Source: Kitasatospora sp. GAS204B (lineage in GTDB: Bacteria > Actinomycetota > Actinomycetes > Streptomycetales > Streptomycetaceae). From it: a stretch of 64,000 bases of DNA. A program made the translations under genes and the position numbers. Below the pieces are notes generated by a model, which was not told the DNA's origin, made no database searches, and saw nothing but the letters and a program-made list of their open reading frames with translations. Of the stretch, positions 1 through 7,812 are shown one piece after another (the stretch's first letter is position 1; the number at the start of each line of letters is the position of its first letter). Location: the NCBI RefSeq assembly GCF_029892155.1, contig NZ_JARZAG010000012.1, positions 1-64,000 of the forward strand, given 5' to 3'.

Positions 1-307
1 CCCACGTTAAATCACTATGTTTTTTTATTAATCTTCTCGGTTTTTATATCGCCCGGGTGCGAAATACAACCAAATTAATCTGGGGGGGCCCCAAAACCCG
101 GGGGTTTTGCGCCACCGCCCATGATTCTTCTGATGGCCCGTTCGTTTATTCGCGTCACTTCACGCGCCAGGAACCCCGCCCTTTACGCCGGCCCCGGCGG
201 CCTCACCGACCCCGGCCACCGGGCCGCACGAGCGGCAACCGCCAGGCTGCACGGGTGTGCGTCCGGCAGGCGTCCGGCCAAGCGCGGGCCTGGCCGATCA
301 GACACCG
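1..307. other. Contig-end-like non-coding stretch, suspect base quality
   Basis: I see no supportable gene here. The first ~170 bases are much richer in A/T than the rest of the window and hold homopolymer runs (seven T near base 20, seven G followed by CCCC near 85-95, then AAAA and GGGGG), which is how a poorly polished assembly end looks. Normal GC-rich sequence begins around base 170. The anti-sigma gene ends at 308, so this would be its 3' flank. Confidence 0.5.
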
Positions 308-718
308 TCAGGCCGGCTGCACCGGCCAACTCATCCGGATCAGGCCACCGGCCTCGTCCCGGCCGACCTCGACGTCCTCGACCAGCCCGGTGATCACCGC
401 GAGGCCCAGGGTGTCGTCGGAACCGTCGGCGGATTCGTCCTCGCTCGACGCGGCCAACTCGCTGAGCGTCCCGGCTCCGTCACCGACCTCGATGACGAAA
501 CGCTTCTCCTGGTCGGTCAACGCCACCCGGACCGCGCCGCCCAGGCCACCGTGCTGGTGCAGGCCGACCGCGCGGGAGCATGCCTCGCCGACCGCGAGCC
601 GGAGCTCGTCGAGCACCGACTCGTCCACACCCGCGCGTCTGGCCACCGCTGCCGCCACCAGCCGTGCCGTGCGCACGTGCTCGGGAAGGGGACTGAATCG
701 CAGTTCGACGGTTGCCAT
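308..718 (-). CDS. Anti-sigma factor / serine kinase-like ATP-binding protein next to bldG
   Basis: A 136-residue protein of the RsbW/SpoIIAB type with a GHKL (HATPase_c_2) fold. The N-terminal helix carries ELRLAVGEACSRAV, the counterpart of the N-box, and the ATP-lid region ends in LGLAVITGLVEDVEV followed by GGLIRMSWP, the usual C-terminal strand of this family. It lies directly downstream of bldG on the same strand, as in S. coelicolor, where the neighbouring anti-sigma factor is a known partner of BldG. The expected role is to phosphorylate or bind the anti-anti-sigma protein and so gate an unidentified sigma factor; that is inferred from the family. The start is an ATG and the length is normal. 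A hairpin at 918-952 separates it from bldG. Confidence 0.85.
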   Translation of the reverse strand: MATVELRFSPLPEHVRTARLVAAAVARRAGVDESVLDELRLAVGEACSRAVGLHQHGGLGGAVRVALTDQEKRFVIEVGDGAGTLSELAASSEDESADGSDDTLGLAVITGLVEDVEVGRDEAGGLIRMSWPVQPA

Positions 719-917
719 CTCTCCCTCTCGGAGTTGTCTCCGGTGCTACCGCCTCGGCTGTTGTGGTGCCACCTCTTCGGTGCCGCCACCCAGGGGCCAC
801 GCTTGAACCAGGCGTCCTGAGCTATGCCCGGCAAGACACCACCGAACATGGGGAAGCCGCCTGCTGACGGTCTGTCGGCAGGCACCCGACCGTACGGGCA
901 CGGCGGACCACGACGGT

Positions 918-952
918 GACCCTGAGCCGCCCCGGCGGGGCTGCTCAGGGTC
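918..952 (-). terminator. Hairpin between bldG and the anti-sigma gene
   Basis: GACCCTGAGC (918-927) pairs perfectly with GCTCAGGGTC (943-952), with further GC pairing (CGCCCC/GGGGC) inside the loop. It sits just after the bldG stop codon. As a partial terminator it could explain bldG being transcribed both alone and together with the downstream anti-sigma gene, as reported for S. coelicolor bldG; the link to this hairpin is inference. Confidence 0.6.
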
Positions 953-959
953 CGCCGAG

Positions 960-1301
960 TCAGTCGGTCGCGCTGACGGCGTCCGCCACCGAGGAGTGGA
1001 TCGGGAACACCTTGGTCAGCCCGGTGATGCGGAAGATCTTGAGAATGCGCTCCTGGGTGCAGACCAGGCGCAGCGAGCCCTCGTGCGCACGCACCCGCTT
1101 CAGGCCGCCCACGAGGACGCCCAGACCGGTCGAGTCCAGGAAGTCGACGCCCTCCATGTCGACGACCAGGTGGTAGCTGCCGTCGTTGACGAGCTCGACC
1201 AGCTGCTCGCGAAGCTTAGGAGCGGTGTACACATCGATCTCGCCGCCAACCTTGACGACTGTGCGATCGCCGACTGTTTCGGTCGACAGGGACAGGTCCA
1301 C
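960..1301 (-). CDS. bldG: Anti-anti-sigma factor BldG (STAS domain)
   Basis: A 113-residue single STAS-domain protein, the normal size for BldG. The phosphorylation site sits in the diagnostic motif DFLDSTGLGVLVG, where Ser57 is the residue phosphorylated in Streptomyces BldG. The start is GTG at 1301 with a good ribosome site (GGAGG about five bases upstream). BldG controls aerial hyphae formation and antibiotic production in Streptomyces by partner switching with anti-sigma factors. The adjacent kinase-like gene on the same strand is the expected partner. Near-identity over the motif makes this one of the safest calls in the window. Confidence 0.95.
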   Translation of the reverse strand: MDLSLSTETVGDRTVVKVGGEIDVYTAPKLREQLVELVNDGSYHLVVDMEGVDFLDSTGLGVLVGGLKRVRAHEGSLRLVCTQERILKIFRITGLTKVFPIHSSVADAVSATD

Positions 1302-1572
1302 GGAACCTCCAGCACCTTGCCTTGCTACGTCAATTGCGTTCTACGGCGAGTCGGGCGGCATCGGCCGTTCTCGGTTGCCGATCCCGACCAGACGGCCGCC
1401 ACCGCGCAGGCGTTTGGGACGCCTGCCCGGCTCCACCGCATGGCCGAGTGACCGGCCCAAGTGCCGCCGGTCCGGCCAACTGGCCGCCACCGCCTCATTC
1501 AACCACCTGGCAGCATGCCCGCACGATGGCTTGCCGCGATTGTCCGTCACTCCAGTGACACACTGGGTCTTC
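1302..1572. other. Divergent intergenic region bldG / helicase
   Basis: This stretch holds the promoters of bldG (leftward) and probably of the helicase (rightward). No clear consensus promoter stood out by eye. The helicase reading frame stays open upstream of 1573, and residues such as SVTPVTH just before the chosen ATG look conserved in character, so part of this region may be translated. Confidence 0.4.
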
Positions 1573-3897
1573 ATGCCGCCCAGCCATCGCCCGCCCGAGA
1601 CCCTGCTCGACACCCTGGTCGCCAGCCGGGGCCGCTCGGACCGACTCACCCATACGGAGCATCTCCCCGCGCGCCAGGCGCGCCATGCCCCTTGGCCCGA
1701 CTCGATCCGCCCCGAGATCCGCGCCGCAGCCGCGGAAACCGGCGTGGACCGGCCCTGGGCCCACCAGGCCGAGGCAATGAAACTGGCCAAAGCGGGCCAA
1801 ACTGTGGTGATCGCCACAGGAACCGCCTCGGGCAAGTCGCTCGGCTACCTGGCGCCCGTGCTGAGCGACCTGCTGGACGGCACCGAAGCCCCGAACGGGC
1901 GCGGCGCCACCGCCCTCTACCTGGCACCGACCAAGGCACTGGCCGCCGACCAGCGCCGCCGGGCCGCCGAACTCGCCCCGGACCGGGTGCGCGCCGCGCT
2001 CTACGACGGCGACACCCCACCGCAGGAACGCGAGTGGGTCCGTCAGTACGCGAGTTACGTGCTCACCAACCCGGACATGCTGCACCGGAGCATCCTGCCG
2101 GCCCACGCCCGCTGGTCCTCCTTCCTGAAGGCGTTGCGCTACGTGGTGGTGGACGAGTGCCACAGCTACCGCGGCGTCTTCGGCTCCCATGTCGCCCAGG
2201 TCCTGCGCCGACTGCGCCGACTCTGCCGCCGCTACGGATCCGATCCCGCCTTTCTGCTCGCCTCCGCGACCGTGGCCGACCCGGCCGCGGCCGCCGAGCG
2301 ACTCACCGGCCTGCCCGCCGTCGCGGTGACCGACGACGCCTCCCCGCACGGCCCACTGGTCTTCGCCCTGTGGGAGCCGCCACTCACCGAACACGTCGGG
2401 GAGCACGGCGCCCCCGTGCGGCGGACCGCCACCACCGAGGCCGCCTACCTGCTGACCGACCTGGTGGCGGCCGGCACCCGCACCGTGGCCTTCGTACGCT
2501 CCCGACGCGCCGCCGAACTGGTCGCGCTGCAGGCCCAGGACAACCTCGACGCCCCGCTCGCCAACCGGATCGCCGCCTACCGCGGTGGCTACCTGCCCGA
2601 GGAGCGCCGCGCGCTGGAACGCGACCTGCACTCCGGGCGACTGCTCGGTCTCGCCTCGACCTCCGCCCTGGAACTGGGGGTCGACGTCTCCGGCCTGGAC
2701 GCGGTACTGCTGGCCGGTTATCCCGGCACCCGAGCCTCCCTCTGGCAGCAGGCCGGACGGGCCGGACGGGAGTCCCAGGGAGCCCTTGCCGTACTGATCG
2801 CCCGCGACGACCCGCTGGACACCTACCTGGTGCACCACCCCGAGGCCCTGTTCGCCCGCCCCGTCGAGGCCACGGTGCTCGACCCCGACAACCCGCATGT
2901 GCTGGCCCCGCACCTGTGCGCCGCTGCCGCCGAGCTCCCGCTCGGACCTGACGACCTGGAGCTGTTCGGCCCCTCGACCGCTCAGCTGCTGCCGGTCCTG
3001 GAACAGCGCGGGCTGTTGCGCCGCCGCACCGACGGCTCCTGGTACTGGACCCGCCGTGAACGCGCCGTCGATGCCGTCGACCTGCGCGGCAGCGGCGGGA
3101 ACCCCGTCCAGATCGTCGAGGCCTCCACCGGTCGACTGCTGGGCACCGTCGACGCCGCCGCGGCGCACACCACCGTGCACACCGGAGCCGTCCATCTCCA
3201 CCAAGGCCGGACCTATCTGGTCCGGGAGCTCGACCTGGAGACCTCGGTCGCCCTGGTCGAACCGGCCAACCCCAGCTACACCACCGCAGCTCGCGACACC
3301 ACGACCATCTCCGTCCTGACCACCGACCGCACCGCGGCCTGGGGCGAGGGCCGGCTCAACTTCGGCTCGGTCGAGGTCGTCAACCAGGTGGTCGGCTTCC
3401 TGCGCAAACGGATCTCCACCGGCGAGATCCTCGGCGAGTCCAAGCTCGACCTGCCGCCCAGGACGCTGCGGACCAGAGCGGTCTGGTGGACCGTCACCGA
3501 GCAGCAACTGCTGGACGCGCTGATCCCCTTCGACCAGCTGCCCGGCGCCGCGCACGCCGCCGAGCACGCCTCGATCGGCCTGCTGCCGCTCTTCGCGACC
3601 TGCGACCGCTGGGACATCGGCGGCGTCTCGGTCCCGCTGCACCCCGACACCCAGTTGCCGACCGTCTTCGTCTACGACGGCCACCCGGGCGGGGCCGGCT
3701 TCGCCGAACACGGCTTCCGCCGGGCGGTGCAGTGGCTCACCGCCACCCGGGACGCCATCGCCGCCTGTGAATGCGAGCGCGGCTGCCCGTCCTGCGTGCA
3801 GTCGCCCAAGTGCGGCAACGGCAACGACCCGCTGGACAAGGCCGGCGCGGTCCGGCTGCTGAGCGCCCTGCTGGCCGGCGCACCGAAGGAGTCCTAG
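1573..3897 (+). CDS. DEAD/DEAH-box ATP-dependent helicase with DUF1998-type C-terminus
   Basis: A large superfamily 2 helicase of about 774 residues from this start. Motifs in order are the Q-like WAHQAEAMKLA, Walker A ATGTASGKS, LAPTKALAADQ (Ia), TNPDMLH (Ib), DECH (II, here VVDECHSYRG), SAT (III, LLASATVAD), then the RecA-2 motifs TSALELGVDVSGLD and QQAGRAGR (VI). The C-terminal part carries the four-cysteine cluster CECERGCPSCVQSPKCGNGNDP of the DUF1998/MrfA-like Zn-binding region. MrfA-like helicases act in DNA repair in Bacillus, so a repair role is plausible. This is the helicase that marks the Tad locus in actinobacteria. The start at 1573 is uncertain because the frame is open upstream. 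A strong hairpin follows the stop. Confidence 0.9.
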   Translation: MPPSHRPPETLLDTLVASRGRSDRLTHTEHLPARQARHAPWPDSIRPEIRAAAAETGVDRPWAHQAEAMKLAKAGQTVVIATGTASGKSLGYLAPVLSDLLDGTEAPNGRGATALYLAPTKALAADQRRRAAELAPDRVRAALYDGDTPPQEREWVRQYASYVLTNPDMLHRSILPAHARWSSFLKALRYVVVDECHSYRGVFGSHVAQVLRRLRRLCRRYGSDPAFLLASATVADPAAAAERLTGLPAVAVTDDASPHGPLVFALWEPPLTEHVGEHGAPVRRTATTEAAYLLTDLVAAGTRTVAFVRSRRAAELVALQAQDNLDAPLANRIAAYRGGYLPEERRALERDLHSGRLLGLASTSALELGVDVSGLDAVLLAGYPGTRASLWQQAGRAGRESQGALAVLIARDDPLDTYLVHHPEALFARPVEATVLDPDNPHVLAPHLCAAAAELPLGPDDLELFGPSTAQLLPVLEQRGLLRRRTDGSWYWTRRERAVDAVDLRGSGGNPVQIVEASTGRLLGTVDAAAAHTTVHTGAVHLHQGRTYLVRELDLETSVALVEPANPSYTTAARDTTTISVLTTDRTAAWGEGRLNFGSVEVVNQVVGFLRKRISTGEILGESKLDLPPRTLRTRAVWWTVTEQQLLDALIPFDQLPGAAHAAEHASIGLLPLFATCDRWDIGGVSVPLHPDTQLPTVFVYDGHPGGAGFAEHGFRRAVQWLTATRDAIAACECERGCPSCVQSPKCGNGNDPLDKAGAVRLLSALLAGAPKES

Positions 3898-3940
3898 GGC
3901 GTGCAACGGAGCGCGGCCACCCGCGGCAACCCCGGCCCCA

Positions 3941-3970
3941 CCGGCTCCAACCCGGCCGGGTTGGAGCCGG
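3941..3970. terminator. Perfect 30-bp palindrome between convergent helicase and Tad operon
   Basis: CCGGCTCCAACCCGG (3941-3955) is followed directly by its exact reverse complement (3956-3970), a 15-bp stem with no spacer. It lies between the helicase stop (3897) and the end of the leftward Tad operon, so it can terminate both transcripts. Its position argues that the last Tad gene should stop before it. Confidence 0.75.
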
Positions 3971-4057
3971 CCGGCGCTGCTGCGTTCGCGCCCGGCACCG
4001 GCAGGCACTGCCGCGGGCCGCATCACCACCGGGCCGGCGCCGGACGCGGACGGGGCG

Positions 4058-4593
4058 TCAGACTCCTCCGGACCACCAAAGGCCCATATCGGTCCGGCCC
4101 GCGCTCGTGCGGTCGCCGGGCCGATCGGCAACCGCACGCCGCGCACCGGCACCTCGACCTGGACCTGGACGCTGTCCGTCCCGAGGTCGACCGTGCAGGA
4201 GACCAGCGTGGCCCGTTGCGCGACCGCCAGCGCCGCCGCCCGGGCGCAGCCGCCGTCGGCGTCGAGCAGCAGATGGTCGGCCGCCGCCAGGGCCGAGAGG
4301 TCGGCCGCGGACTCGGCGCGGTGCCGAGCCACCAGGACCGCACCAAGCGCCAGCGACACCCCGAAGACCGCGCACCCGAGGAACGCGAGCGCCGTCAACC
4401 AGACCGTCGCCGATCCCTGCTCGCGATCCACCGAGGCCGCGTCGGCCTCCCCAAGCACTGTCTCCCCAGCCGCTGTCTGTCCTCCGGTGGGCCTCCACCA
4501 GTGCGGTGGCGAGGTGGAGGCGTCCGCTCTCCCCTCCAGCCGCAGCACCTTCCCCACGATCGTCGTCACCGCCTTCACCGCCATCACCGCCAT
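4058..4593 (-). CDS. TadE-like secreted protein of the helicase/secretion neighbourhood (frame problem at the 3' end)
   Basis: The start is an ATG at 4593 that overlaps the stop of the previous gene (TGATG), implying coupled translation. An N-terminal ~55-residue tail leads to REQGSATVWL and a hydrophobic helix (FLGCAVFGVSLALGAVLVA), then the typical ARHRAESAADLSALAAAD segment of the helicase-adjacent TadE-like family (pseudopilin-like). Coding similarity fades after GPATARARAGP, around base 4092. The frame then has no stop until deep inside the antisense of the helicase, which is implausible. The two other frames stop at 4058 and 4023, so I place the end at 4058 and suspect an indel between about 4060 and 4110. 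It is probably a minor pilus component; its function is inferred from the family and position. Confidence 0.6.
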
Positions 4594-5042
4594 CACCCCG
4601 GCTCCCTTCCGATCCGGTCCTCCCGAACGGCCTCGGCCCGTGCCGAAACCGTCATCGACAGTGCGGACGCCAACCGCCCGGGCCCCAAGCACTGCGCCTC
4701 CACCAGCACCTGAACCGTGTCGCCGATCTCGGCGACCTCGACCGTGGCCCCACGCGGTGCCGCGGCTTGCGCCCGGGCGACGGCGTCCCGCCCACCTCGG
4801 GCCGCCGTCCGCGCCCCAACCTGAGCGGCATCGATGCAGCGCAGCTGCGCCGCCGCGGTCAACACACCCCAGACGAGCACGCTGGTCAGCACGACGAGAG
4901 TCGGCAGCAGCACGGCCGTCTCGGCCGTCACATACCCGGCCTCCCGCCTTTCCCGAGCCCGGCGAAGCCACCCGCGACACCTGAAGCGAACCCTGCGCCG
5001 GGGACCAGGCCCACCCGCGAACGTGCCGACGTCAGACCGCAT
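4593..5042 (-). CDS. tadE: TadE-family minor pseudopilin
   Basis: About 149 residues from the ATG at 5042, which overlaps the end of the DUF4244 gene by 11 bases; an upstream ATG at 5078 is possible. A basic N-terminus precedes AGYVTAETAVLLPTLVVL, a prepilin-like signature (glycine, then glutamate at +5 of a hydrophobic helix) typical of TadE pseudopilins. The rest (LRCIDAAQVGARTAARG and a beta-rich tail) matches the family's periplasm-facing domain. It would be processed by a prepilin peptidase and assembled with the Tad ATPase and TadB/C. No prepilin peptidase gene is visible in this operon, so it must be encoded elsewhere. Confidence 0.8.
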   Translation of the reverse strand: MRSDVGTFAGGPGPRRRVRFRCRGWLRRARERREAGYVTAETAVLLPTLVVLTSVLVWGVLTAAAQLRCIDAAQVGARTAARGGRDAVARAQAAAPRGATVEVAEIGDTVQVLVEAQCLGPGRLASALSMTVSARAEAVREDRIGREPG

Positions 5043-5451
5043 GGAGCGCCCGATCCAGCAGGTCCGCCAGCGCGCCACTCACCGCACCGCTCGTCACCAC
5101 TTTGTAGAGAAGCGCTGCGAACCCGCACGCCGCCACCGTGCCAACCGCGTACTCGGCCGTCGACATGCCGACGTCCGAGGCTCCCGCAAACCTCCGGCGG
5201 TGCCAGGCAACGAGCCGGCCAAACACACTCCGCACGCCTTCCCACAACCGCCGCCGCGGCCGGCGGTGCACCGGCGGAGCGGCACTGCCGAGCAACCACG
5301 GGCGCCTGCCCGCCGGCGGCCCGCACCGCCCGCCGACCAGCGCCCGCAGCTGCGCCGCTCGCGCGTGCCCGGGAAGGGCGACGAAGGTCACGACCGGCAC
5401 GTTCCGGTCGGTGACAGCGTTGACGCCGTTCATCTCGTTCATCGCTCGCAT
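5032..5451 (-). CDS. DUF4244 Flp-pilin-like protein
   Basis: A protein of about 139 residues from the ATG at 5451 (a second ATG at 5439 is also possible). The C-terminal ~45 residues are the conserved DUF4244 part: GMSTAEYAVGTVAACGFAALLY then a short amphipathic tail. Gly95 followed by a hydrophobic stretch with Glu at +5 (MSTAE) is what class III prepilin processing needs, so this is the most likely major pilin of the Tad cluster; that role is inference. The N-terminal ~90 residues are basic and low-complexity, longer than a usual leader. A 9-bp tandem repeat lies in the leader upstream. Confidence 0.75.
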   Translation of the reverse strand: MRAMNEMNGVNAVTDRNVPVVTFVALPGHARAAQLRALVGGRCGPPAGRRPWLLGSAAPPVHRRPRRRLWEGVRSVFGRLVAWHRRRFAGASDVGMSTAEYAVGTVAACGFAALLYKVVTSGAVSGALADLLDRALHAV

Positions 5452-5523
5452 TTCCTTCCGCTTCGGAGATCGCCAACCTGGTCGACCTCGTCTGAGTTTT
5501 CTGATCTCGCTGATCCCGCAGCC

Positions 5524-5557
5524 CCGACAGATCCGACATATCCGACAGATCCGACAG
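5524..5557. repeat. Nine-base tandem repeat (CCGACAGAT) x 3.8
   Basis: Units at 5524, 5533, 5542 and 5551: CCGACAGAT, CCGACATAT, CCGACAGAT, CCGACAG. They lie in the ~140-base gap between tadC and the DUF4244 gene, the only sizeable gap inside the Tad operon, and so could form part of a separate promoter or leader for the pilin genes. Confidence 0.7.
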
Positions 5558-5593
5558 CCCGTCAATTCACCTGCACCGCAGCCCGTCCCGACC

Positions 5594-6550
5594 TCACAAC
5601 CGCTGGCTGAACGCCGCTGCCAGACCCACCACCACTGGAACGACGCCGATCAGGACGAACGCAGGCAGGAAGCAGAGCCCGAGCGGCGCGGTCGCCAGCA
5701 CCCCGGCACGACGCACCCGGGCGTGGGCGGCACGGCCGGCCGCCGCTCGCTGCGCGAGGGCCAGCCCCGTGAGCGGGGCGGCAGGCGGCGCGCCGCTCAC
5801 CGTGGTCCGCACCAAACAACGGGCGAGCGGCTCCAGGGCCGGACACTCGTCCCCCAACCGCTCCCAGCAGGCAGCCGGCGGCGCTCCCAGCGCCAGTTCC
5901 GCCGAGACCGCGTTGAGGCGTGTCCGCATCGGGTCGCCGATCGTCCGCGCGACAGCTTCCGCGGCCTGGGCCGGGGCGGCGGACGATCCCAGGCAGGCAG
6001 CCAGCAGCTCCGCGGTCAGCGGCAACTGGGCCAGCAGCAGGTCCTGCTCACGCGCCGCCCGCCGGTCAGCCGAGCGGATCACCGGAAGCAGACGCCGGAG
6101 CAACAACGCCGCCGCCACTCCCGCCATGACCCCGAAAGCGCTCGGCAGCAACGCCGCCGCCCCCAGCCCCGCCAGCACCGGCGCCGCGGACTCGACGCTC
6201 AGCCATGGCCGTCTGCCGTCCCCGGCCGCGCGGTGCATGCCGCCCGCCCGGCCCGCCCGAGCCATCAGGTCCGACCGAGTCGTCGCGAGCGCTCCCGCCG
6301 TCCGTCGGCCCACCCGGGTCGACGCTTCATCGGACCACCCGCGCTCACCCGCACCGCCGAGGAGTTGTCCGCTCCAGCGCCGACCGGCTGTCTCCAGCCG
6401 AACCGCCCGCCGCCGTCGAGCCCGCCGACGCAGCCAGCGTCCGCCGAGCGTGGCCAGCAGCACCAGCGGCGTGAAGGCCCCGACCAGGACCATCAGCGGC
6501 AACAGACCCGGAGGGGTCGACGGCACGTACGTGCCCGGGCCCGCGCCCAT
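5594..6550 (-). CDS. tadC: Type II/IV secretion system F-domain protein TadC
   Basis: 318 residues from the ATG at 6550, which overlaps the TadB stop (TGATG). An N-terminal membrane segment (PGLLPLMVLVGAFTPLVLLATLGG) is followed by a basic stretch, a T2SF domain (AQLPLTAELLAACLGSSAAPAQAAEAVARTIGDP, then GAPPAACWERLGDE) and a strongly hydrophobic C-terminus (APLGLCFLPAFVLIGVVPVVVGL). TadC is an inner membrane platform protein that works with TadB and the TadA ATPase in pilus assembly. Length and topology fit the family. A frame open far upstream (to 6991) is ignored because the overlap start is clear. Confidence 0.85.
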   Translation of the reverse strand: MGAGPGTYVPSTPPGLLPLMVLVGAFTPLVLLATLGGRWLRRRARRRRAVRLETAGRRWSGQLLGGAGERGWSDEASTRVGRRTAGALATTRSDLMARAGRAGGMHRAAGDGRRPWLSVESAAPVLAGLGAAALLPSAFGVMAGVAAALLLRRLLPVIRSADRRAAREQDLLLAQLPLTAELLAACLGSSAAPAQAAEAVARTIGDPMRTRLNAVSAELALGAPPAACWERLGDECPALEPLARCLVRTTVSGAPPAAPLTGLALAQRAAAGRAAHARVRRAGVLATAPLGLCFLPAFVLIGVVPVVVGLAAAFSQRL

Positions 6551-7812
6551 CACGACGTCCCCAGCGCGCTGCCGAGCACCCCGTGCCGACCGCTGTGTCC
6601 CGGCTGACCGGAGGCGCACCCCAGCTGCCGCAGACACTCGCGGCGCCACCACGCGGACCCGGAGCTGCTCCCGGCCAACGGCGTCCGCCGGTACGACCGC
6701 CGCCTTCGGCCCGCCAGGGACGTTCTGCCACCACGACCACCGGCACCGGACCGGCAACTCACCCGCCGACCAGCCGCCCTGCCACCCGTCGAGCTCGGCC
6801 CGCCCAGGCGGCCGGCCCCGGCCGGTTGCCGCCGAGCGCCCCGCGCCCCGTCCGGACCCAGCCTGCGCCCACCCGGTCGCACCACCGCTCCAGCGTCGAC
6901 GCCCAGGTCGGCCAGCGCGCCACGCACGATCCGTCCGCTCCAGCACAGCCCCGCGACCTCCAGAGCCGCACCGACCGCCAGGCAACCCCAACCCAACGGA
7001 GTGTGCAGCAGGATCCCCAACGGCTGCGCCCCAAGAGCGGCACCGAGCAGCAGCCCGAAGACCGGGAGGGCCGCCAACAGGACGGCGGTGGTCCGCGGCC
7101 CGGCCAGCTCGCTCCGGACCTCCTCCCGCAGAGCACGATCAGCCCGCAGGGCCTCGGCCACCTGCTCGAGCGCCAGCGCCAGACCGGTACCGCTGTCCGC
7201 CGTGACCTGCCAACAGGCCGCGATGGCGGAGCCACCACCACCGCCGGGCAACGTTGCCAACCAGCGCAGGGCGGCGGGGACATCGGCCCCGTAGCGGCCG
7301 GCCACCAACCGGGCCACCGCCTCCTCGCCCAACCGCTCCAGCAGACCGGCCGTCGCGCGCCCCGGACCGGTGACGCTGTCCAGCGCCTGTTCGGGCGTCG
7401 CGCCGCTGCGCAGCTCCCCCACCAGCGCGGCGCACAGTTCGATGACGGCGGTAGCCCGGCCGCGCTCCAGCCGGACCGCTCGGCGCCGCTCACGCCAGCG
7501 ACAGCTGGGGAAGACCAGCAACACCGCGACCACGGGCGGCACCGGCGAGTGCAGGCCGTACCCGGCAACCGATCCGCAGGGCAGCAGCAGGAGTTCCGGG
7601 ACCAGCCAGCGCGGTCGAGGCGCACCCGGAGCGAGGAGCCGGCGCAATCGCCGCACACCGATCCGAACCAGCACCCCCGAGCCGCCCGAGTGCTCCAGCA
7701 CGGCCCTGGACCGCCGCCTCAGGAACGTCCGCCGGTCCAACCGCGCCCACGCCATGGCCGCCATCGCGCAGAGCAGCACAGCCAGCGCGAGTCGAAGCTG
7801 AAGTCCAGTCAT
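6550..7812 (-). CDS. tadB: Type II/IV secretion system F-domain protein TadB with an unusual C-terminal tail
   Basis: 420 residues from the ATG at 7812 (TGATG overlap with the TadA stop). Membrane segments lie at the N-terminus (LRLALAVLLCAMAAMAWA) and around residues 80-105. The T2SF domain follows (VIELCAALVGELRSGATPEQAL, AIAACWQVTADSGTGLALALEQVAEAL, then TTAVLLAALPVFGLLLGAALG). Related proteins normally end soon after the last helix (GAALEVAGLCWSGRIVR). Here about 100 more Gly/Arg/Ser-rich residues follow, which do not look like a folded domain and may reflect an indel or relaxed coding. The start-stop overlap with tadC is nevertheless intact. Confidence 0.8.
   Translation of the reverse strand: MTGLQLRLALAVLLCAMAAMAWARLDRRTFLRRRSRAVLEHSGGSGVLVRIGVRRLRRLLAPGAPRPRWLVPELLLLPCGSVAGYGLHSPVPPVVAVLLVFPSCRWRERRRAVRLERGRATAVIELCAALVGELRSGATPEQALDSVTGPGRATAGLLERLGEEAVARLVAGRYGADVPAALRWLATLPGGGGGSAIAACWQVTADSGTGLALALEQVAEALRADRALREEVRSELAGPRTTAVLLAALPVFGLLLGAALGAQPLGILLHTPLGWGCLAVGAALEVAGLCWSGRIVRGALADLGVDAGAVVRPGGRRLGPDGARGARRQPAGAGRLGGPSSTGGRAAGRRVSCRSGAGGRGGRTSLAGRRRRSYRRTPLAGSSSGSAWWRRECLRQLGCASGQPGHSGRHGVLGSALGTS

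Noticed and set aside
1495..4980. Open frame of 1161 codons on the minus strand across the helicase gene
   Set aside because: It runs antisense to a clear helicase. Only the part from 4593 to about 4092 has protein character (the TadE-like gene); the rest is a GC-rich shadow frame.
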